In this document: piece after piece, positions 39,700 through 48,743 of the stretch
Layout of the letters: every line of letters starts with the position of its first letter
Position numbering within the stretch: the stretch's first letter is position 1
NCBI GenBank assembly: GCA_900208305.1
Contig: OAPG01000015.1
Location: forward strand, 186,001-250,000
DNA from: Melanopsichium pennsylvanicum
Taxonomy: Eukaryota; Basidiomycota; Ustilaginomycetes; Ustilaginales
Direction of reading: 5' to 3'
Length of the DNA: 64,000 nt
Notes under the pieces: generated by a model
What the model saw: the letters and a program-made list of their open reading frames with translations, nothing else
Database searches by the model: none
Told to the model about the DNA's origin: nothing
Program-made: the position numbers and the translations under genes

Positions 39700-40125
39700 G
39701 TCACCGTCGGCCTATCCGATCTCAAAGCCTGACGATGACTAGGAGTGGGAGATGAGATCAAGATCGAAAAAGCTACGATGGTTAGCGCAACCTGCTCACT
39801 CGAGCCGCATGAAATCCAATACATATAGGTTATGATCGTGCTGGGAATGTTGACAGCGTCATAAGTCTCGTTCCAGTACTCGGTGCCATCGACGATAGCT
39901 TCGGCTGGAATGCGCGATCTTTACGAATCAATCGCGAACGAGACTCCAACAATATAGTTCGTTGGTGCCGTCATTGATGGGTGCTCTACTCATCGACGAT
40001 AACAGTAACTGCCAAAAGCTTGAGCCGAATATTCTGAACAAGGCACCAGTCGCTTTCCAGAACTCCAGGGCCGAGTTCAACTTAGGTCTGCTCAGCGAAT
40101 CTCGGGGTAGGCGGGATGCCCGAAA
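39700..40125 (-). pseudogene. Possible decayed coding sequence
   Basis: Reading the minus strand, protein-like pieces lie in successive frames separated by stops. One includes DWCLVQNIRLKLLAVTVIVDE followed by a stop, another NYIVGVSFAIDS followed by a stop. The next is PAEAIVDGTEYWNETYDAV and continues open for about 60 codons. Aromatic-rich, N-glycosylation-like and cysteine-containing pieces would fit a former small secreted protein, but I do not recognise the family. It may also be chance. Confidence 0.25.
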
Positions 40126-41404
40126 GTTTAAAAAAAAAAAAAAAAATAGGGGCTGCTGCAGCGTTTCAATTTGTATTTTTTTAAAATTCTTCGCACCACC
40201 CAATTCAAGCGAGCCAAACAGTTAGATGTAAGATAGGTTAGCCACATCTAGAGACTTGATAAGCGACATGGTGTGTATGACACAAGGTCACAACTCCCAG
40301 AGGCCGGTACTGTGTATCAGCCACACCTCAAAAAAAGGACATTCTCTCAAAGAGCGGGACGGCTCCATCGTTCATGTGGCTCATCCCGCCTTGTCAAGTT
40401 CCGCAAATTTCTGACACGCTCTCCACTTCTGACAGACTCGGGTAATCATAAATAGCCCCTGATACAAAACTGCAGTCAAGGCCCAAATTCCTTCAGAGAC
40501 ATATACCGTACCCTACATAAAACAGAGGGGATCAGAGCGGAAAATCTGAAAGAAATGCAAGGCCGAAGCCGAGAGGGTCTCTGCGATTATGCCTATCAAT
40601 AAATTACTTCAGTTGAGAAGTCAAAGTGGCACAGCTGTACGTTATGGCGTTGTGTGGGCATGCAGCGTGCCCCTAACTTCCATTTCGACAGCGTCATCAA
40701 GATTTGATAAAACCTCGACCCTCTCTAATTGGGAAATCACCGACAAGAATGTTCCACGAGGATGGAAAGGTCGCTTGACGATGGTATCATGAACAGGCCT
40801 TTGACCTTTACATTTTCGAGATCCCTGAGTATCAGCTTTCCCATGAACCTAACATCTTGCTAACATTATTTGCTCACCTCTGACCTTTGCGAAGAAATGA
40901 TGAGTTGACATTTTGAAGAGCCAAAAGAAACCGCTCGACAGAAGCGGCGCCAGACATCCTTGAAAGGCTGCCCGATCCTCAGAGGCTATTGGCGGTCAAG
41001 CTGTCATTAGAGTGCTGAACAACGCCTTACTTTTGAGCCTTTGTCCAGCATTTGTGCTTTGAGCACGGAATGAAGCACTTATTCATAGAAAGTGTGCGTG
41101 GCCCGTAGCGTAGCATCTGTCAACTTGTGCATGGTTGCCAATTTCAAGAAAATAGCGCTGCTCAACTATAAAATATGAACCCTGCGCATGAAGCCTCACA
41201 GAGTCCTGAGCCCTATTTGCAACGCTGTGCATAGGCTTAGTCGATCTCTGCATGCAGAACAGATGCTGATGTCCGCTCAATCAAGACGCTGAAACCTGCC
41301 TTATCTTTCATCGACCCCGCAAAGTAAAGCGAATGAGATGAATGAGGGGGTGCTTTCTTCAAAGCTTTATGCATGAGGCAGCGTGACAGGAGCTGTGACA
41401 AGGC

Positions 41405-41725
41405 AGACTAGGAAGCGGAATGGGGATCTTGGAGATAATCGACAATTGTGAGACATTCGTGGACGACGCACAGCATGATCATCACAGTATCTTGGACTGG
41501 TCCTTTGGTCACCGCTTGCAATTCGCAAGCATTTTTGTCGCGCAGTCGGAGGTCGAAAAGCGTTGAGGAAGCATCTCTCTCAGCTGTATGGCTTCTTTCA
41601 TCCCTTTTCTGTACGTGTCTTACTGCCTTCATGTAGCAATGCAATCTCATCCATCAATTTGAAAATCGCCACTCGTCCCAACTCATTCTCTGCGTTCGCG
41701 CACCGACCGCATTCAGCAAAGAATG
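41405..41725 (-). pseudogene. Possible decayed coding sequence
   Basis: On the minus strand a helical-looking piece (ENELGRVAIFKLMDEIALL) near 41690 shifts frame into another short open piece. That is followed by CVVHECLTIVDYLQDP, ending at 41408. No family is recognised. Frameshifts and stops between the pieces suggest either an old pseudogene or noise. Confidence 0.18.
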
Positions 41726-42680
41726 GTCGTGAAAAACGACAATGTGCACACGATCAAGCTACTCATCTTCAAACACCGTCTAGCCGCCACAGCAAACCAC
41801 TGAATACAGTCGGGTCTCCGTGAGTTTGCCCACTCCGGCAACAGATTTTGCCGGCCATGCGAGGTCTTCTCTGACTTTTGTAGGGCTTAACGGTTAAGTC
41901 GGAGCGGCGAGAACCAAAAAGGCGGTCGGATCGGGTTCCAGCAACGGCATACGCAGACAAACCAAGTGTCTTACTTAGTTTCGGTGACATGATCAATCAT
42001 CGTAACCGCATCACGAGTCCCGAAGTTGTCGAGCTCGAGATTCCTCGAGTCGATTCCAAGCAGACATTTTCGTCAACAGGGCTCAGTGAACTTTGGACGG
42101 TGCAGTCTCTCGGATCGTTCTCTCACAATCAATTTTGAAACGCTTTCGGAAAGGTATGAGATAGTTCCAGCTGATCACATCACCTCGACCAACTTTGCAA
42201 ACTCCTGAAAAGCAGCTTTCCTTCCCGATTTTTGGATCCAAGTCGGACTCTTTTCCTGTGTGATCGCAATCTATTCCTTCAATGGTCATTACTTAGCGCC
42301 TGTCTGAGGAGTAAAAGTCAAATAAACCGCAGTGTTGTTGGATGGCTCTCAGCGCATCATTCTTTTTTGAGCTGTTTTTTCGAGCCACAATTCTTTTTTT
42401 CTTTTTTTCCTTCTTTTCTTTCTTTTATGCTGCATTTCATCCATCCACGTCGAAATTGGACCCTGACTGCCATCGGAACAACACAAATGAAGACCGCCCA
42501 AGTCGCAAAGCGTTCCTCACGACCATCACATGTGGGTCCGAGCAACGACAACCCATTCGATAGAGGTCTAGCTAAACTGTTCATCCATCACCACGCAGCT
42601 CTCGACTAAGCGCATCGACATGCAAGCTCCACCATTTTCAAAGTGAAATTTGGCCCTTCATATCAAACTTTGACATCAAC

Positions 42681-45600
42681 ATGCCCGCTACAACCTCAAG
42701 ACGGACCACACCTGCAAGGAAAAAAGCGAAGCTCGATCATGCTGACGTACATTCTGAAACAGAAGACTCAAATTTGGATACTACGCCATCGCATAAAAGC
42801 GGAAGGCGAGCAATGCCGCTCGCCACTAGTAGCGAATTGACCGAGCCGGTCGAGCAACCCGCTGCTTCCGATGCTGCATCCGAGACACCTGCACCCGCGG
42901 CAAAAGCGTCCTCACGTCCAACACGCAGCGCGAAGGGCAAGGCGAGAGAGAAGCTAGCTCAGGCCGCTGCCGAGCTACGTCTAGAATTGCAAGACCAAGA
43001 GCCCACATCTTGGTCTGTCTCAGAAGCTGCCAGCGAACACGACCAAGGCGCAACCTCAGCTGAAGCCCCGGCAACCACCTCCGCCCCCTCGCGAGATAGA
43101 GATACAAGAGCCGTGCGATTCTCAAACTTCAAAGGCGCAGTCGTAACCATCGATGAATCTACTCCGCCTGTTTCCGAGACTGACACTCCGACCGCACCAT
43201 CATCCTCTATCCAGACTTCAACGAGGGCAGCATCGCGACCACAGCGCAGTACGAAAGCGAAAGCAAAGGCGAGTTTCGAACAAGAGCAAGATGATCAAGA
43301 CTATCAAGAGGCTTCAGGCTCATATTCTGCTGATGAGGTAGACACTCCTACTTCGCCACCCGAGTTCAAGACACCGGTCAGGGCTCCTGCAAAGACACCG
43401 CGTTCCGCCAAGGGCAAAAGAAAAGCCAAGCTCGAAGACAACGACTATGACGATGCGGAAGAGCTTGTCTACGGCAAAGACCCCGACGTCGAAGTTTTCA
43501 CCCAGCAAGGCCCTCTCAGCTCACTCAACAGGATACACATGAAGACCCAGAAACCTCGCTCGCTTCGTCCACTCTGGATACAGGGCGTCTACAATCCGCC
43601 GTTCTTCGGTGTTCCCACGACCGATATCGCGTCTTCCGTCGCCAACACGGATCGTGCTTCGCAGCCAAAGGAGATACGTGATCGCCGGGCAGCTGACGCA
43701 GCGTTGCCTTGGCCGCAAGACGGTCATGCAAAGACTTGGCTTGACCCAGATGCGTACCCTCGAATCAAAACAGCCTTGATCAAGCATTGGAACGGCCAGG
43801 TAGGATGGGTTCCGAAACAAGGCCTTTATGATTGGGGATGGTATCCGGGCAAGGCTTTTGGGTGGAAGAAGAATCTGGAGAGGTCTGAATGGGTGCAGAA
43901 CGCACGGCAGCTTCTCAGCCAGGGCGAACATCTGCGCGACGAGCTCATGTCGCAAGCTGATCGTGCAGGATGGCCTTTTGTCCAGCCCTGGCTGGACACG
44001 ACCCGCGAACACATCAGAATCTTAACCAATGATGAAATTCAGCCATATCTGCACGATACAACTACATCCCAGCGATGCGATCTTCGCCACCCAACCGCAG
44101 TCATGAAGCTTACTGTGCCGGAACTCACTATGCGCAATCGGCTCCGCAAGAGCATCATCACCGACACACCTCAGTCAGCCAAAAAGGGACGGACTAAAGC
44201 CGGCATCGGCGGCGCAGATGCAGACACAGATGCAGACCAAGCTGGTGCGGAGGAAGATGACGAAGGAGCAGACGAAGATGACAACGCCATCGCAGCCGTC
44301 GATGCTAAGCACGAACCGATCAACCCTGATGATCCTAAATTCGCCAACATACCCAATTTGGGTTTCGAAGAGAAAGGTCCGATCTACGGCGAGGTGCTTC
44401 ACATTTCTGTTGGTTCTACCGATCAAGAAACTCGCGTGCAAATCCCAAAAGGCGCTTCAAAACGACTTGACAGCCTGGGAGTAGTACCGGACGAAGGACA
44501 CCTGTTGAACGTTGGGGGTTACGTTTACGACCTCGATTGGGTACCGGTCCCGATCCATCTCAACACGGGCAAAGAATTTTTTGTTGTCTCGGCAGCTACT
44601 TCGAAAGCACCTCTTACGGTGATTGGTCAGAAACAGCAACGTCCTGTCCCGGCGAGTCTGCAGCTCTGGAGCGTGTCGCCCGACTCTATAAACGAAAAAG
44701 GTAATGCACAGCTAGAAATGTTGATCTGCCACGACCTCGGGGTAGCTTTTAAATTGGCGTTTTGTCCCATCGGACACGATTTTTGCAGCGAAACCCAGCG
44801 CTTGGGCATCTTGGCCGGTTGCTTTGCAGACGGATCCCTATCGTTATTCTGCATTCCACATCCGAAAATATTTGCGTCTCAATGTAGCAGCAACTCGCCA
44901 CCCAAGATCTATCTCAGTCCGATTTTGAGTCTCAAACATTCGACGCAGAGCGCCACATCGTTGTGCTGGGCTGGTGGCGAACTTGTAGCTTTTGGAGGTT
45001 CGCATGGATGGTTAGGTGTGTGGAATGTTGGACGAATTTTACGACGAAATTCTGCACCTGATTTGTCTTGTATTAGTTGTGAACCACCGGATTATGTGGT
45101 TAGAGCACATCGTAGTGCGATTACCGATGTAACGTTTATCAATTTGCCCTTGATTGATTCGAACGGTATAGCTCGTACGAATTGGTTGCCGACAACACTT
45201 TTTAGTGTATCATTGGATGGTTTAACGAATTATGTTGATCTTAAACGTGGTGGTTTTGGAACAAGTACTTCGATTGAAAGGTCTCGTACAGTACATTATG
45301 CATGTACATTTTCGTCATTTTCAGGTGGATCTTTGGTACATGAACATGCGGATGGATCAGTTGCACATTATTCTTTACGTCCAGAAGAAATGTTGCGTTC
45401 TCGACAAATTACTCATACTGCTTCGAGAGTTGTGAGTTTATCATGTTCGAATTTTCATCCCATGTTGGCAATGGGTACGGCACATGGTCAAGTCAAACTT
45501 GCCAATGTGTTAAGAACTTTGAGAAGATCTCAAAGGAATCATTTAGGCATTTATGAATTGATTTTGGATAGGAGTCAAGGTGAAATGGTGATGAAACGTC

Positions 45601-45785
45601 ATTTGAATCCCGAAATTGCGAATCATGCAGATGATAAGGTTTGGCATATTGGAATGTGGCATCCAACCTTGAAAGTTACAACGGTCAAATGGTGTCCCAA
45701 TTTAGGTAGGTGTAGATTGTTGTTATCAGCAACAGCATTTGGCTTGGTTAGTGTGGATTTTGTAAAACCTCCTTATGAGGATTGA
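42681..45785 (+). CDS. Probable TFIIIC WD-repeat subunit (Tfc6/GTF3C2-like)
   Basis: TFIIIC binds internal promoters of tRNA genes for RNA polymerase III. This 1034-residue protein has a disordered, basic first third with three AT-hook-like blocks (RPTRSAKGKAREK, RPQRSTKAKAKA, TPRSAKGKRKAK). A conserved block follows at about 300-450 (PLWIQGVYNPPFFG, KQGLYDWGWYPGKAFGW). A beta-propeller lies at about 570-1030; GNAQLEMLICHDLGVAFKLAFCP resembles the GTF3C2/Tfc6 propeller entry, and AFGGSHGWLGVWNV and VRAHRSAITDV are WD-like blades. Codon use turns AT-rich after about 45,010. The call is moderate; another chromatin WD protein is possible. Confidence 0.7.
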   Translation: MPATTSRRTTPARKKAKLDHADVHSETEDSNLDTTPSHKSGRRAMPLATSSELTEPVEQPAASDAASETPAPAAKASSRPTRSAKGKAREKLAQAAAELRLELQDQEPTSWSVSEAASEHDQGATSAEAPATTSAPSRDRDTRAVRFSNFKGAVVTIDESTPPVSETDTPTAPSSSIQTSTRAASRPQRSTKAKAKASFEQEQDDQDYQEASGSYSADEVDTPTSPPEFKTPVRAPAKTPRSAKGKRKAKLEDNDYDDAEELVYGKDPDVEVFTQQGPLSSLNRIHMKTQKPRSLRPLWIQGVYNPPFFGVPTTDIASSVANTDRASQPKEIRDRRAADAALPWPQDGHAKTWLDPDAYPRIKTALIKHWNGQVGWVPKQGLYDWGWYPGKAFGWKKNLERSEWVQNARQLLSQGEHLRDELMSQADRAGWPFVQPWLDTTREHIRILTNDEIQPYLHDTTTSQRCDLRHPTAVMKLTVPELTMRNRLRKSIITDTPQSAKKGRTKAGIGGADADTDADQAGAEEDDEGADEDDNAIAAVDAKHEPINPDDPKFANIPNLGFEEKGPIYGEVLHISVGSTDQETRVQIPKGASKRLDSLGVVPDEGHLLNVGGYVYDLDWVPVPIHLNTGKEFFVVSAATSKAPLTVIGQKQQRPVPASLQLWSVSPDSINEKGNAQLEMLICHDLGVAFKLAFCPIGHDFCSETQRLGILAGCFADGSLSLFCIPHPKIFASQCSSNSPPKIYLSPILSLKHSTQSATSLCWAGGELVAFGGSHGWLGVWNVGRILRRNSAPDLSCISCEPPDYVVRAHRSAITDVTFINLPLIDSNGIARTNWLPTTLFSVSLDGLTNYVDLKRGGFGTSTSIERSRTVHYACTFSSFSGGSLVHEHADGSVAHYSLRPEEMLRSRQITHTASRVVSLSCSNFHPMLAMGTAHGQVKLANVLRTLRRSQRNHLGIYELILDRSQGEMVMKRHLNPEIANHADDKVWHIGMWHPTLKVTTVKWCPNLGRCRLLLSATAFGLVSVDFVKPPYED

Positions 45786-46175
45786 GTTTGCAATCGGCAG
45801 AAATACACACACACACACACACAAATAGGTCAACTCATCAGGCAGGGAAGAGAGATGAAAAGTCAAGCCAAGTCAAGGTGGGAGAACCACAAACACCAAC
45901 CACCAAGCACATCCACAAATTGGATTTCCGGCTTTATTATTGTAGCTTTCAATTGCAATCAAGCTCACACAGGAACTCAAATCTCTCTCTCAAAAAAGCA
46001 AGTAAAAAAAAAGAAAAATCAGAATAAAAATAAAAATGGGGTTTGAGCTTTGCATTGAGCTTGATGGATTGTTCAAAAGAGAGAGAGAGAGAGTCTCTTG
46101 TGTGTGACGTTGTTTACAAGTATGGCTTTGCTGGGATGAAGAAGAGAGAAAAATAAAACGCTTTGTATGAGTGTG
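45786..46175. other. Convergent 3' region TFIIIC gene / WW protein
   Basis: This 390-bp stretch holds an AC run (45806-45824), A-rich runs and a GA run (46077-46092). No gene is seen; it should contain both 3' UTRs. Confidence 0.5.
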
Positions 46176-48743
46176 TCAAACACGAGAAGGATGAGGAGGG
46201 TGAGGAAGAGGAGAAGAAAAATTTCCCTCAGAGATGGTGGTGCTGCTGGTGCTATTGACGGTGTTTGTTCGACAACGTGCAAAAACGATGAATTTGGTTC
46301 CCAACTTTCGACCTTTGTTGTTGAGCTTGTTACCCACCGTTGTCGAGGCTTCGTGCGTCTCGTCGCTTGGATCAACTGTTCCCATTCGAACAGCAGTGGC
46401 TGTGATAGACGGTGACAGTGCTGATGACGATGCTGATGCCGATGCTGATGCTAGTGGTAGTGGCCTTAATGAAGTCTCGACAAGGGCTTGGGTCAGGTCT
46501 ATTGGAAGACCGACAATTTTCCTTCTCTCTTCTCCTTTTTGATAGTGTTGGCGGTGATGACGGTGTTTAGAAGAGGAAGAGGTAGAGGGGAAGGAAGGGA
46601 GGGATTTTTTTGACATCAATCGTCGTCTTTGTTCACTTTTTGTTTCGGATCTCTTGTTGTTGAAAGTGGCGGTGGTGATGGTTTCGGTGGTGGAAGAATT
46701 GGCAAGTGGATCTGTGACGTCAAAAGCTAAGCCTTTACCCAGTTTACGAATCGATATTATGGGTGGTGACATTCTTCCCTGCCTATCTTCATGGTCGTAC
46801 TGTCTGGAAGATGGTGTAAATTCAGAGGCTAGTCCGAGAAACTGACGTGCTTTCGAAGGGGGAAAGGTACGACTAGCGCTGATTCCCGATGCAACGACAC
46901 CAGATCGTGGTAGAGCTGGCGGAGGTAGTGGTGGTGATGATGGGCGTTGAGGATGCGAAACATTCGCTGTACCTGTGATAGAGCGTCGTTGTCGACGTCG
47001 AGACAAGGCTGTTGATCCTGACGTCGGCAGGATGTCGGGGTGAAACAATGGAGGAGAGGTCTTGCGTACCATGGAAAGCGCCCTTTGATCTCGCTCCACG
47101 ATGAGAAAACGTGCCTTCGATGCATGATCGAGTTGGTCACAGTGAGTGGTACCGATAGTACTTCTGGTTGTTCGAGCGATGTTGCGAGATATGGACACCT
47201 GGAACTCGTCTCGATTTGTATGGGACTGACCGGTACGTAAAGCCGATTCGCATCGATGTTGAATCTTGGCGAGACTCTTTGTCCTTGGCCGCAAGGGGGT
47301 GGTGACGATTGCGCCGCGATCACCTTGACTATTCTCTTCCGTGTGTCTCTTTGGCGAGACAAAAGGTTCATCCAAAGTACCATTCCTTCTTAGAAGCTCA
47401 TCACCGTCAGAAGCATCTCTCCTCCCGACTCGAGTCTGATCTTCAACCTCTTTGGCATGTCTTGACATCTGAACAGCTCGCATTGGAATGACCATCACCC
47501 CCCTCCCTGCTTGTTGCGTCTGTGGCCTCTCCCATCGACATTCCCTCGTCACCGTGTGCCAGTAATACTCTCTCCCAGTCTGCTCATCTATCAACTCCCA
47601 CCATTCCCCATCCCCGCTCGGAGGCAGCACTATCGTTCCCTTTGGAAGCAACCACCTGCACTCTCCCGTGGAAGGGTTGGCAAAGAATGAAACTTCTGGA
47701 TTAGTCGGGTCTTTGACCACAGTCCAAAAATTTGCACCCCATTCGCTACTGACGTTATGAGAAAGATCTCTATCAGCTTGGGCAAATGCACGCGTTGGTG
47801 CGGTGGAGGGCCGTGGAGAAGCGGTATTGGCATCGACAGGATTGACAGATTCGGCGAGGCGAGAAGAGTTGTGCTCCGCAGAGCTTCTACTGGTAGTGGG
47901 CGTTGCACTGCGCATACCCACCTGAGTCCCAAAGTTGGGGGAGCTCGGTCGAGATGTAGAAAAGGACGAGTCTGAGGTGTTGCTACTTTCCTTTCCAGCC
48001 TCAGCCACAAATGGCTCCGCTTCTTTCCGCTGCCCCGCGCGAGTATGTAAAACGGGCAGTAGCGTTCGCCCACCATCTTCAGATGTAGCGACAGAGACCA
48101 ATGTCAGAGGGCGAGAATAAGTGGAAGGGGAAAGGTCGAACGAGCGAGAGGCCTCACTTGGACTTGGAAGCGCTTGAAGGCCATTGGGAAGTGATTTCAC
48201 CGGAAGTCCGCCTTCTCTTCGTGGCTTCATCCTTGCCAAGCCTTGTTCTGTGCTTCTATCGTGCGAAGATATAAGCACTTCATCTTGTGTGCTGTGTGCA
48301 CTGGAGAAATTTTCGAGCGAGTTTGCTCGAACACACGCCGAGAGAGATGATCGCGGACCGCAGTGGTAGGAATTTTCGTGAGAGATGTGGTTGGTCACTG
48401 GGCTAAAGCAAGCCCCATCAGCCGGGGTTGGTGTCCTGCACTCTCGCGCATCTTCTTGAGGATCCGATCGGAATGCAATTTCTCGTTCCGATTCTAGATT
48501 CTGCAGTGTGCGACACCATTGAATGTCAAGGTTAGAGGGGGATGTGGTTGCGGATACGACTGTATGGAATGAAGCGATGGTGCTGCTGCTGTTTGATGGG
48601 GTGGGGGCATGCCCTCGATGCCCATGCGAGACTGAAATTGGACTTGGAATGGGACGTTGATAGTCGAAGCTAGCCTGCAAGGGATTGTCATACGATGAAG
48701 CCGAGGGGAGTATATCGTGGTCAAACGCTTTGTTGGAGTCCAT
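46176..48743 (-). CDS. Tandem WW-domain protein, function unknown
   Basis: This 855-residue protein is mostly Ser/Pro/Thr-rich and probably disordered. Two adjacent WW domains lie at about 333-367 (NFWTVVKDP...SFFANPSTGECRWLLP) and 379-408 (GEWWELIDEQTGREYYWHTVTRECRWERP as a family pattern). WW domains bind Pro-rich peptides. In both, the spacing of the two key Trp and the final Pro is right. Conserved-looking short blocks follow near 550 (RFLIVERDQRALSMVRK). No catalytic domain is seen. It is probably a scaffold in signalling or RNA processing, but which one is unknown. The second WW looks more canonical than the first. Confidence 0.82.
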   Translation of the reverse strand: MDSNKAFDHDILPSASSYDNPLQASFDYQRPIPSPISVSHGHRGHAPTPSNSSSTIASFHTVVSATTSPSNLDIQWCRTLQNLESEREIAFRSDPQEDARECRTPTPADGACFSPVTNHISHENSYHCGPRSSLSACVRANSLENFSSAHSTQDEVLISSHDRSTEQGLARMKPRREGGLPVKSLPNGLQALPSPSEASRSFDLSPSTYSRPLTLVSVATSEDGGRTLLPVLHTRAGQRKEAEPFVAEAGKESSNTSDSSFSTSRPSSPNFGTQVGMRSATPTTSRSSAEHNSSRLAESVNPVDANTASPRPSTAPTRAFAQADRDLSHNVSSEWGANFWTVVKDPTNPEVSFFANPSTGECRWLLPKGTIVLPPSGDGEWWELIDEQTGREYYWHTVTRECRWERPQTQQAGRGVMVIPMRAVQMSRHAKEVEDQTRVGRRDASDGDELLRRNGTLDEPFVSPKRHTEENSQGDRGAIVTTPLRPRTKSLAKIQHRCESALRTGQSHTNRDEFQVSISRNIARTTRSTIGTTHCDQLDHASKARFLIVERDQRALSMVRKTSPPLFHPDILPTSGSTALSRRRQRRSITGTANVSHPQRPSSPPLPPPALPRSGVVASGISASRTFPPSKARQFLGLASEFTPSSRQYDHEDRQGRMSPPIISIRKLGKGLAFDVTDPLANSSTTETITTATFNNKRSETKSEQRRRLMSKKSLPSFPSTSSSSKHRHHRQHYQKGEERRKIVGLPIDLTQALVETSLRPLPLASASASASSSALSPSITATAVRMGTVDPSDETHEASTTVGNKLNNKGRKLGTKFIVFARCRTNTVNSTSSTTISEGNFSSPLPHPPHPSRV

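Larger units (their letters stand above)
36211..42680. other. Gene-poor stretch of 6.5 kb
   Basis: No intact gene is supported between the GCK kinase and the TFIIIC gene. The first kilobase is GA-rich and is probably the kinase promoter and a long leader. From about 37.6 kb the sequence is mixed, without codon bias and with stops in all frames. Homopolymers sit at 37900-37916 and 40131-40146. Two minus-strand patches look like decayed coding sequence and are listed separately. Motif TTACTGTA occurs at 38028. I found no terminal repeats or transposase motifs. Confidence 0.55.

Noticed and set aside
40131..40146. Poly-A run next to the possible remnant, considered as a retrotransposon tail
   Set aside because: No target-site duplication, reverse-transcriptase motif or second copy was found, and similar A runs occur elsewhere in the window.
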